Source: Monoplex corrugatus (lineage: Eukaryota > Mollusca > Gastropoda > Littorinimorpha > Ranellidae). From it: 64,000 nucleotides of DNA. Shown here piece by piece: positions 23,766-32,616 of the stretch. The notes beneath the pieces are model-generated. The model was not told where the DNA came from and did not search any database. It saw nothing but the letters and a program-made list of their open reading frames with translations. The stretch covers positions 45,170,681 to 45,234,680 of the forward strand of contig CM060307.1 of the NCBI GenBank assembly GCA_030674185.1, given 5' to 3'. The position numbers were made by a program, and so were the translations under genes. Every line of letters begins with the position of its first letter. Position 1 is the stretch's first letter.

Positions 23766-24112
23766 AATCATTGAACCTTCGAATTTCGCAAGTCTGATTC
23801 AAGGCACTATAATTTACTAGCGCTAATGGTGATATTGTTGTTTACACAAATGGCATTTTAATCATCATGATAGGAAGAGGTTTATTTATTTGGCTTGAGT
23901 GTTTGTGCAGCAACGGTTGATATTGCCTATACACGTACAATGACTCTACCAAAAGTGAATGATCGAATTATAAACGGCTAAGAAAATTAAAATTGATTTT
24001 TTTAATGCTCAAAAGGAAAGAAAACCGGACTTTGTACTTCACAAGGTCACTGTGGAGATTGTTGAAGAAACGTAAAATGAAAGGAAATTTAATATGAAGC
24101 CACGACAGTAGT
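23766..24112. repeat. Diverged relative of the 257-bp repeat, copy 1 (copy 2: 47376-47722)
   Basis: It aligns by eye with about 16030-16390: CCTTCGAATTTCGCAAGTCTGATTCAAGG against CCAAATTTCGGCATTTGTCTGTCTCATTCAAGG in order, then CACAAATGGCATTTTAAT, CAACGGTTGATATTGCC and AAACGGCTAA. Divergence is far greater than between the two 257-bp units. It flanks the LINE cluster on the other side. Confidence 0.6.
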
Positions 24113-24510
24113 ATACTTAAAATAGAATGTATGCATTCTCAGTAGATTATTCCAGCGGTAGGCTGATTAATATAAAATATAGACTAGTTAAAACGTAGTC
24201 TAAGTAGGGCCTCAGGACCTGACCAGCTCATGGGTTTATGTGCAGGCTTAAGGCTTGTGCCATAATCACCATACACATAGCACCTGCGACGTTAGTGCGT
24301 ATGGAGTTTGTTCCGAGCGCGGAGGCGTCATCTTGAGAAAATGAAACAGAAGTACCATGAAAATGTTCTCAGAAGTGCCAAGAAAATGAAACCAAGTGTA
24401 AGCACTTTCCTTTTTTGGCCCACGTGGAACAATGACTTCCAAACCTATGCATTCGCGATTCCATGGCAGTCGACACCCTAAATCCAAATTTGGTAAATTA
24501 TCCCCCCCCC

Positions 24511-24545
<35 letters not shown>

Positions 24546-25530
24546 GAGGCAGACAGGCTATATACAGACACCTCCTCTCCAGTGGATTTGACATAAACTC
24601 CTTTTTTTATCAATAGAAGATGAAAATGAATTATATACAATGAAATAGAATAAGGAACAAAATGAAATGAATATGCAGCATGAAATGTGGTCTAATCATG
24701 AACGAAAATCCCGAAATCGTGAAACCGAAACCGAAACTAAAGAGTTCGGGTAGTTACGTCCCTGTCACTGGATTACAGGACACTGTGGAAAACCTGGTAC
24801 TGAAAACTTCCGCCTGCGTTCGTCCATGGTCAGGCGACATTGAACATGTAAACTGTTTACTTAGAAGTTGTTTCTTTTATATTCTGCTTTATTACAGTTG
24901 TTCTTGTGATCTGCTTGTGAGGACTGGACCACAGGTGCAGACATTTCAGACGGCCGAGTGATCTGATAGTCGGGCGCCTTTCATGTCAGCTGCCGATGTC
25001 TGATCATCATCATGGCTGATGTGATGACATGATCGCGGCATTGGACTTACCCAGCAACGGGTAAAGGTCCTTTCCATTTCGGCCTTTTGGTTTTGATATT
25101 AAAACTTACATCCGTTACTTATGAAGATCATAAGATAATCTTCCATCGCTAGTGTTTGTCAGAAACGCAGTCAGGCATAAATCAAAAGTGGTAGCCTATT
25201 CAACAGAGACTGGCAGAGTAGGTCCTGCTTGGTTGTGTTGCGAACAAAATCTTAAAAAATTAAAAAGTTGATTTCAGTGTTCAGCCAGTTCTGCAAGTGC
25301 CCAAGTGCAATGAAAGTTTTTATCAGAGATGCCAGTGTAGGGAACAGTACTCATCTGCCGCTTTGCTTTATCAGTTTTTCTTCAGTGTTTCAGCATATTA
25401 TATATGTGTGTGTGTGTGTGTGTGTGTGGCGCACATGCACTCACATTTGAAACAGTGTATGTTTGTATGCATGTGAGAGAAAGAGTGAAAGAGAAAAGAC
25501 TTTTTTGCATAACAAGTAATTTTTTTGTAG
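24113..25530. other. Non-coding DNA with short simple repeats (copy 2: 47723-49141)
   Basis: Holds C10/CT/CA simple repeats at 24506-24546 and a GT run at 25406-25428. A plus-strand frame from 24680 has a conceivable first-exon start (MNENPEIVKPKPKLKSSG then GTAGTT, phase 1), but there is no homology or promoter evidence for it. Confidence 0.4.
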
Positions 25531-25667
25531 ACTGTGTTTGTAGTGCCATATGTACAAGACAAAGAGAATCGATTAGAACAGATTTTGATCTTAATTTTGT
25601 AGAACAAGGGGTGACTGCAGATGAGATGCAAAATAACTTATCAAAAATCATTGTGGACTACAGTTGA
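25531..25667 (+). CDS. Possible alternative terminal exon, copy 1
   Basis: After a T-rich tract and the acceptor TTTTTTTGTAG, a frame entered in phase 1 reads CVCSAICTRQRESIRTDFDL, then NFVEQGVTADEMQNNLSK and IIVDYS, then TGA. The composition looks protein-like and amphipathic, but no domain is recognised and no upstream partner exon is proven. The length (about 45 codons) could arise by chance. Confidence 0.25.
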
Positions 25668-26046
25668 AACTGACTGATGTGCATGCTCCATCTATGGCGG
25701 GTACACGTGATGGCTGTTTTCATGTTTCCATAAGCTAGCCACTTACATGACTTACAGGGTCTTTAACATGCATTTTGATATTCTGAATGTGTATAAACAT
25801 GAATGGTTGGAGGGGAGGGGGGTAGGTACTGGTAGGCCTGCACACATGCTGACCTGGGAGATCAGAAAAAGCATGGCCTTTTTGTCTCCAGGCTGTGGTG
25901 TTTAGTGGATCAAACCAGGACATTCCAGGTGCAAGTTCAATGTTTACCCATTTATTGTGTCCCTTCGTTGTGTGCAAATTGATGTAAAAATTAAAAAAAA
26001 GACTTCCCATTATATGTCTGTTCTTTTGTCTCATGTGTATTTTTAG

Positions 26047-26271
26047 GTACACTTACGACTGCCACTGAAATGGACCCAGAAAGCACTATGGCTGCTCCAA
26101 ATGAAGCAGCATTTGATTTGTGGTCTGAAGCCATCATCTCTGGCATCCCTAAGAATGTGACTGAAGATCACCTCCTTAATTTCCTGGAATGCAAGGTTCC
26201 TGACTGCCATGTCCAGAATGTCCAGTTTAAGAAGCAAGATGCTGCTTTTATCACTTTTGGAAACCCTGTTG
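26047..26271 (+). CDS. Tandem-RRM gene (PARP10/14-like), exon A, copy 1
   Basis: The exon follows TGTATTTTTAG and ends at CTGTTG|GTCAGT. It is 225 nt, phase 1 at both ends. It encodes the first two thirds of an RNA-recognition motif: strand 1 AIISGIPKNV (RNP2-like), helix EDHLLNFLE, strand 2 CHVQNVQFKK and strand 3 DAAFITFGNP (RNP1-like). The rest of the domain is supplied by exon B, so the split lies between strand 3 and helix 2. An ATG at 26070 in fair context (GAAATGG) could be the start, but the frame is open to the acceptor and the phase suggests an upstream exon. RRMs of this style occur in series at the N-terminus of PARP10/PARP14-type proteins. Confidence 0.72.
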
Positions 26272-26301
26272 GTCAGTATACTCATTATATTTGATTAATA
26301 A

Positions 26302-26372
26302 CAGAGATTTTTTCATATTTTTATTAATGAAATATTCATATTTCATCAATAGAAATATGAAAAAAATCTCTG
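26302..26372. repeat. Hairpin-forming inverted repeat after exon A, copy 1 (copy 2: 49913-49983)
   Basis: The arms CAGAGATTTTTTCATATTTT and its near reverse complement ending AAAAAATCTCTG surround a 6-nt loop. The stem is about 32 bp with two or three mismatches. It starts 30 bp downstream of the exon A donor, inside the intron. Confidence 0.75.
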
Positions 26373-27367
26373 CAGTAATCATCACACACTTTAGTGTGTT
26401 TCCATAATTTTTTTTTTTTCTGTATCAGAAATTGTTCTGATGTCAGATTTCTTTTCAATTTGTTGGTGCAACTGTCAGCACTGTGTTTGCGTTGTATCAA
26501 CACCAGTTGATTCATGAAAAAAATTCTTCTTCTTGTCCTTTTTGTTCAGAGCTGAAGACTTGAAGTTCTCTGTTGCTCTTTTGTTTGTTTGTTTTAGTTA
26601 TTTAATTTCTGCCACCATTTCTTTTAACTTTGGTCACTGTCTTCTGTCTATCTGCTGAAAAATTATTGCAAAATTGCATACAAGGCCTTACATGAAGATG
26701 GGTAATTCAGGAGTTTCTGTTCCTTTGAGAAGTGATGTGCGAAGGCTGAATTGTTTCCCTTCGTTCTAACTGGAACAAGTACTTATTCATATGTGAGGGC
26801 ATAGTTAATGCTAATAAATTTTCTTCCCTTTGTGCTTGTGCTTGTAATTGACTGATTTTTTAGAGAAAGAAAGGAATTTTGTTTTAATGTGTAACATCTC
26901 ATTAATGTCAGTAGTGTTGTCAGTTTTGTAAACCTTCGTGCTAAATTGTACTTTTTTTAGTGCTTTGATCTTGATATAACAGTATGTCACAGAAAGCACA
27001 GGTGCCATAAATGTGAACACAAACCCAAACAGTCTGTGTCCTTCCATCTAAGTATGGCCACTGTTCCATGTTCACACTGTGAGCATGTCCCATGCCTTAA
27101 CCATTCAGCCACACTGGCAAGGTAGTTTGAAAGTATCTGCTCAGTCTCTTGTACAAAAGTCACATTCAGTATGTTACAGTTACTACTCTGTCTAATGGCA
27201 GTAATGATATTATATTATCACTTTTTGATACCTGTTATGATTGTGAAATAAGAAGAGCAATGATGATGATGATGATGACAATAATGATAATGGTGGTGGT
27301 GATCATGATGATATAATGATATTGAGAATTATTATTTTGATGAATATTATTATTGAAGTTATTGTTG

Positions 27368-27399
<32 letters not shown>

Positions 27400-27919
27400 G
27401 TAATGATTATGATTATTTTCATTATTACAATAAAAAGTCTGAGGCAGTGCTAGTTGTCACATCTAAGGCAAGGTCACATTTATTAACTTATCAGATCTAG
27501 ACACTATTTTTGTTTTGAAGAATTTCCATGGCATGATTCTTTTAAGAAGAAACAGTACCACAGACCAGCTCAGTGTACTGTAGTGTCTAAATCTGATGTA
27601 CACTAGATGTAGTTCCTGCTTCAGCGACTGTGCTTGTTTAACTAGTGCCATAAACAGAGCATCAGTGATTGCAGTGATGTTTCTTTGTAATATAACGTTT
27701 CCGTTTTTGATGCATTTCATTAATGCTAAGTATGCAAAACATTTGGGAAAAATTTCATTGTACATTTTCCAGCTTAAGAACTATAGATCTATTTTCTGTT
27801 TTGCTGTGCAATCCATAGGATAATTATGTGGAGTAAGTTTGAATGTAGTAGCCAGAATCATTTATGTTAATGTTATTAGTAGTATTTTACTCTTTTGTTC
27901 TTGTTTTACTCTTTTAAAG
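26373..27919 (+). other. Intron between exon A and exon B, left part (copy 2: 49984-51536)
   Basis: Contains GAT/ATG microsatellites at 27263-27300 and 27369-27400 and a tRNA-like fragment at 27050-27122. No exon recognised. Confidence 0.45.
27050..27122 (-). repeat. tRNA-like SINE head fragment, copy 1 (copy 2: 50661-50733)
   Basis: The minus strand reads GTGTGGCTGAATGGTTAAGG, close to the 5' half (D-arm, A box) of a Ser/Leu-type tRNA. The B box is degenerate and the acceptor stem does not pair, so this is a SINE or tRNA-pseudogene fragment and not a tRNA gene. Confidence 0.35.
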
Positions 27920-28017
27920 ATTTGGTGACAAGCAGAGGGACATCCAGGAATCATGACCTGGATGAGGCCCAGCTCCTATTAAAATTTAAGGAGTTCAGGG
28001 CCGAAGCACTTGCTTGA
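27920..28017 (+). CDS. Possible alternative last exon joined to exon A, copy 1
   Basis: After TTTTACTCTTTTAAAG a frame in phase 1, matching the exon A donor, reads LVTSRGTSRNHDLDEAQLLL then KFKEFRAEALA and TGA. Splicing exon A here would truncate the RRM before helix 2. Only the phase match, acceptor and helix-like composition support it; about 32 open codons can occur by chance. Confidence 0.2.
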
Positions 28018-28086
28018 GGGATACTTCTTCTTTGAAGACCCTGTGCTGTCCAGCTCTTCCCAGAGTTTCTTGCTTCTGTATATTAA

Positions 28087-28274
28087 CCCTTTGATTCCTG
28101 CACCCAATCCATCAACTGCAAAAACTAAACCCTTTGAATCCTTCACCGTATCCACCAGCTTCCTGCTGCAGGAAGCTGGTGGATAGGGTGAGGGAGTGAA
28201 AGGGTTAAGTTTTTGCTTTGCTAGCATGATTGGCAATGCAGGATGCTGGTAGACAGGGTATGGGAATCAAAGGG
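28087..28274. mobile_element. piggyBac-like MITE, copy 2 of the family
   Basis: Flanked by perfect TTAA on both sides (28083-28086, 28275-28278), with CCCTTTGATTCC and GGAATCAAAGGG-like ends. An internal CCCTTTGAATCC...AGTGAAAGGGTTAA unit forms a perfect central palindrome around CTTCCTGCTGCAGGAAG, so a shorter copy seems nested in a longer one. Confidence 0.7.
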
Positions 28275-28278
28275 TTAA

Positions 28279-29127
28279 TGTAATTAGCAGTCTTTTCTTT
28301 TTGTTACTCTTGTTCAAATGCAGTGTTTCCAGGGTTGTCTGTGAAGAAATTTGTTTCAGTTGAGGAAAATATGATTTTGTTTAATGTTTATTATTATTTT
28401 GATGTTTTTAAGTGTTTTGATTTTTTTTTTTTTTCTTGCATGTGTGGCTGTGCATTGTTGAGTTTGTTTCCTTGGTCAAAATATAGAAAAACTATAAACA
28501 ATGGCTGAAGGACCACTCAGAATCTGGAGAGACACTCATTAGGACTCTTCAATATTTTGAATAGTTAATCCACAGGGAATACTGATTCAGTATAAAGCAA
28601 CTGCATGGTACTACAGTGTTTTGATTATTTCAGCTTACTTTGTTTTATCTTTTGGAAAGGAAAAGAAATTACATTCCTCTGTGTTCTTCTTTCCACCATG
28701 TGTTAGAATTATTGATTGCACCACATTCTTCACCACCATGTTCCTTTCCTCTCAACCTCTGTATTCCTGCTAAACTCAGGCAAACCTATTTTCCCTTGGA
28801 TGTACCGCCCACTTGCCCATCTTTATGTCAAAGGGCTTTTTGACTGTATTATTAGATTAAAGCAATTACTGTTAGGAATGTAGGTGGAAATGTGTAGAAT
28901 GTGGTGTAGCAACATAAGGGCTGTCAATAGTGTCATATAAACCTGAGATCATTAGGAAGTATGATAGGAACCTCATCTTTTCTCAGGCCAGCATAGTGAG
29001 GGTGCTGCCCATCACTTCTGTGTGTGTGTATACATGCATATATATGTATATCTGTATATATAGATCTATCTATATATATGTGTGTATATATATATAATAC
29101 ATGCATGCATGTGTGTGTATGTGTGCT

Positions 29128-29183
<56 letters not shown>

Positions 29184-29230
29184 GTGTGTGTGTAAAGATT
29201 TATATAAAGATGATATATTTTCTCTCACAG
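28279..29230 (+). other. Intron upstream of exon B, right part (copy 2: 51896-52847)
   Basis: Ends with an AT/GT-rich microsatellite (TATATA, ATGCATGCATG, then TG runs at about 29109-29194) only about 36 bp before exon B and its acceptor TTTTCTCTCACAG. The TG length differs between copies. No other feature recognised. Confidence 0.45.
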
Positions 29231-29467
29231 GAGTGATGGGGCTTCAGAAAGCCTGTGAAATGAATGATCTTGACGGACAGAGGCTGAAAGTTTGTTCAGT
29301 TGATAAACGTGGTGCTGTTTTAATACTGAATCCACATCCCCAAACAACAACAAAAAGCTTCAAATATTACCTGGGTAACAAAAGGCGCAGTGGGGGCAGC
29401 AGTGTTGTAGACATTCGTCGAGATGAAGACAACCTGTTTCTCATCGCTTTCTATGGCTCAAAAGAAG
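29231..29467 (+). CDS. Tandem-RRM gene (PARP10/14-like), exon B, copy 1
   Basis: The acceptor is TTTCTCTCACAG and the donor AAAGAAG|GTTAGT; 237 nt, phase 1 at both ends. It completes the RRM begun in exon A (helix VMGLQKACEMND, strand 4 LDGQRLKVCS) and opens a second one: strand 1 AVLILNP, helix SFKYYLGNKRRSGG, strand SSVVDIRRDED, strand NLFLIAFYGSKEG. The YYLGNKRRSGG helix end closely resembles the tandem RRMs of PARP10/PARP14-like proteins, which is the basis of the family call. The remainder of RRM 2 should be in the next exon, which I could not find before 64 kb. PARP catalytic or macro domains are not in the window, so the family name is provisional. Confidence 0.75.
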
Positions 29468-29583
29468 GTTAGTTTCTTCTGAATATACTTAAGACGGTCA
29501 TTGTTTCGGTCACATTCTGTTTTAATCTCCATCTTGTTTTTCCTTTCGTCAGTTTTCTTCTGTCACAGTTTTTGGTTTTTCAG

Positions 29584-29744
29584 GAGAAAGATATATAGAT
29601 AGGCTTCTGCATGATGAAATTGAAATGTATATTGTGTGTAGATAGACTGATAATGATGGAATCAAAATATATATTGTGTGTAGGTAGACCAGGATATGAT
29701 AGAATGAATATGTGTTTTCTTTGTAGATAGACTAGTACATGATG
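29584..29744. repeat. Minisatellite B, truncated copy ending at the duplication junction
   Basis: Repeats of the type TAGATAGACTAGTACATGAT. Only the first about 160 bp of the array are present before the sequence switches to TAAATAATTC, which marks the tandem duplication breakpoint. Confidence 0.9.
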
Positions 29745-29760
29745 TAAATAATTCATCTGG

Positions 29761-29763
<3 letters not shown>

Positions 29764-29849
<86 letters not shown>

Positions 29850-29878
29850 CCCCTCTCTCTTCCCCTCTATCTCTCTCT

Positions 29879-29927
<49 letters not shown>

Positions 29928-29959
29928 TGCCTCATTTCTCTTTGTCTTGCGCACTCACA

Positions 29960-30050
<91 letters not shown>

Positions 30051-30082
30051 CACACGCACACACACTTCACACGCACACACAC
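29764..30082. repeat. (CT)n-(AC)n-(AC)n compound microsatellite, copy 2
   Basis: Counterpart of 6150-6468 right after the duplication junction. The CT tract is interrupted by one TT and the AC tracts differ in length, so this block is one of the few variable parts of the duplicated unit. Confidence 0.96.
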
Positions 30083-30807
30083 TTTGTCCCTGTCTCTCTA
30101 ACAGCATCCCAGTTGTTTAGTCAAGAGCGCAAACAGCCACATGAAATGTTGGCAATGTATATTCATCATTATTCATGTAATTGTTAACACGGAAAAATTG
30201 CATACTTTTTCTAGTGTTTCTGTATTGGAATATTAATGGTTCGTTTCTAAAGCCTGATACCTAACTGCCCCAGACAGCTAGCGTCCTTGATATACAAACT
30301 AAGGCTTAACTCTTGGAAAACAAAATATACACAGAATGTATGTATTTGTTCAAAAGCATTATCTGTCCACCATCTGCTCTTTGAATGTCCTATCTTACTT
30401 ACGACATACAGAAATAACTATCGATTTTTCATGTTCTGACTCTAGCGATATCCTTTACAACAAAAATAATGATATTATTTCGGTAGTCCAGCTGATTCTC
30501 AGATCCCCTGTTGGCAGATTGTTATGAAGAGTTAATTAATTGTTGTCTTATTAATTGACACTGTTAACTTAATGTTCTGAATTCTTAATTGTAATTGTTC
30601 CCCTTCTTACATTCAAACTCCCACTACCCCTTCCCATCCCCGTCCCCCACCCACCCCCTTTTTTTTTTCCTCTCCCTGTGTGTGTGTGTGTGTGTCAAAA
30701 ATCACTATTGTGAACAGACATTAAATAAAGACTCCATTCCATTTCTTAAACTTGCACATCTGGATTTTGTTTTCTTTGTCTATGAGTTCGATATTATTTG
30801 CTAAGTC

Positions 30808-31673
30808 AAAACCTTTATGGAAGACTACTTTACTTTCTGCCCGTTATGCCACTGGCGTGTAGGGCAGCATCAAAGTTTCTCTGTTCCATTCTGTTCTGGG
30901 TCAGCCTCTGTATAGTGCCCAGTTTCAGGGCTTTGATGTCTCCTGTTGTTTGTTGCCTGATGTTTTTTTTTGGGGGGGGGTTCCTCTCTTAATCTTACCT
31001 CAGATGTCCAGTGAATGACAGTTAGGGTGCTGTTATCCTGCTGCATTCGGATGATGTGCCCAATCCATTTCCATCGTCTTTTCATGGTGATAGTATCCAT
31101 GCTTTCTGTGTTTCATTGAGCAAGTTGTTGTTGATTGGAGATGATGTTTGGCCAGAAGATTAAGTTCTTCGGAGGTTCTTTGTGTGGAAGATGGCTTGGA
31201 AAAATCATTCTTTGTGCTCCACCGGCATTCAGAAGTGTGATTAGGATGGAAAGGACACAGCTCAGGTAGTTTTTGCTTGATATTGATGCTGTGTTAGGGG
31301 GACCTCCACAGGTTGTTCAGCATGAAGAACATGTTTATCGCTTTGCTGAGACAGTTCTTGATGTCGCTGCCTGCTATTCCTTCATGTCTGACAATGCCAC
31401 CAAGGCCGATGAACTCTGCATTTGTGAGGAAGTCTGTGCCCCATGAATTTGAAGTGGTGAGGGATTTGGGGTGTGCACTGTCATCACCTCTGCTTTCTTC
31501 TGGTTGATTTCTAGATCTACTTGTTATGTGGAGATGTTGAACAAGATGAATATCAATTAATGCTTGTTTGAGAGAGATTGAAATAATTGTTTGTACGTAT
31601 TGTTTGGGGGGGAAAGGCAATGAATTATGAATAAAGCATTGTAGAGAAAAGCGATGATTGATTTTTAACAAAA
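30808..31673 (-). pseudogene. Decayed RTE-like LINE, 3' end, copy 2
   Basis: Duplicate of the fragment at 7190-8055, with the same frameshifts. It differs in a T/G homopolymer near 30965, which has one more T and one more G than copy 1. The shared inactivating changes show that the LINE decayed before the 23.6-kb duplication. Confidence 0.7.
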
Positions 31674-32470
31674 GATTGATAAGATGGAAGGAGGGGACAC
31701 ACAGACAATTTGACCAGCCTATTTTGTGTTCGTCTTGCGTGTGATGGCAGAGTATTGAGTTGTGTCATATGAACTGCTGTTGTTTGTCCGTAATAGATGA
31801 AAGTTGTTGTTGTTGTTATTGTTTTGGGGCCTTTACAAAGAAAATTCTTTTCTTTAAATTACAAGGTCCACAGTATCAAATGGTTAAATTACAAGTTCCA
31901 TAATATCGGCCAATTATATCGGAATATAAACAGATAACAATATGCAAAGATTCACAACAGAATATAAAACATAATTCTAAAGTCCAAACAATTAAACAGA
32001 CTGCATCGTGACATCATATCTTGTATAAACATACATAGTTTGCATTCTACAAAGATGAAAATTGATGGTATGATAAAAAGGGTGGATTTCTAGTGTTTTA
32101 AAGGTTTTTATGCACATTCACTGTCCCTGTGACATCAGTAGAGACAAACAGAATTAGCAATAAGCACCTTTATAGCAACACGTCTACCAGAGAAATAGAA
32201 GACCAGACTATTAATATTTTGCCCTTTTGCTAACAAAATCAGCTCAGATTATTTATATATTCTCTGTTTAAATATATGCTGAGATATCTGTTGGCCTCCA
32301 TGTACGGCCTTCAGGACAACTCAGCAAGGTGGTGAAAATGGGATGGGCACTAGCTGCTTGATCTTCACTGCTAGTTTAAGTTTTACTATTTATTATGATT
32401 ATTTTTGTTATAATGATGATTTTTTTGGTGATATTATGATAATGTTGTTATGCTTTGTTGACTGTTTCAG

Positions 32471-32616
32471 GCTACAACAACAACGCTGCTTACCCCAAAC
32501 CAGGTTATGTGAATCCGGTTCCCTGGCAACATCCTGTTGTGCCCAAAGTGAAGCAGGACAAACCAAAGAAATCACGACCCAAAAAATATGTTTGGAATCC
32601 AGATAAATACTTTTGA
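32471..32616 (+). CDS. 3'-terminal coding exon with Lys/Pro-rich tail, copy 2
   Basis: Identical to 8853-8998 including acceptor and stop. In this position it lies 3.0 kb downstream of RRM exon B of copy 1 (29231-29467), whose donor is also phase 1. The join would read SKEG then YNNNAAYPKPGY in frame. The duplication therefore places a compatible last exon directly downstream of an RRM exon. Whether such a transcript exists cannot be told from the sequence. Confidence 0.5.

Larger units (their letters stand above)
6130..29744. repeat. 23.6-kb tandem duplication, copy 1
   Basis: From TAAATAATTCATCTGG at 6130 onward the sequence recurs from 29745 with near identity to the end of the segment (offset 23611 to 23618, varying with small indels). 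The internal junction reads CTAGTACATGATG|TAAATAATTC, whereas the outer left flank reads TTCCTGAG|TAAATAATTC and the outer right flank CATGATG|GAATC. The two outer sequences share only a single G at the join. The right breakpoint falls inside a minisatellite. Confidence 0.93.

Noticed and set aside
24680..24961. First coding exon of the RRM gene (MNENPEIVKPKPKLKSSG, phase 1 donor GTAGTT)
   Set aside because: Phase would match exon A, but the donor is weak and there is no promoter, homology or transcript evidence.
27050..27122. Functional Ser/Leu-type tRNA gene
   Set aside because: A-box region is convincing, but the B box and acceptor stem do not fit.
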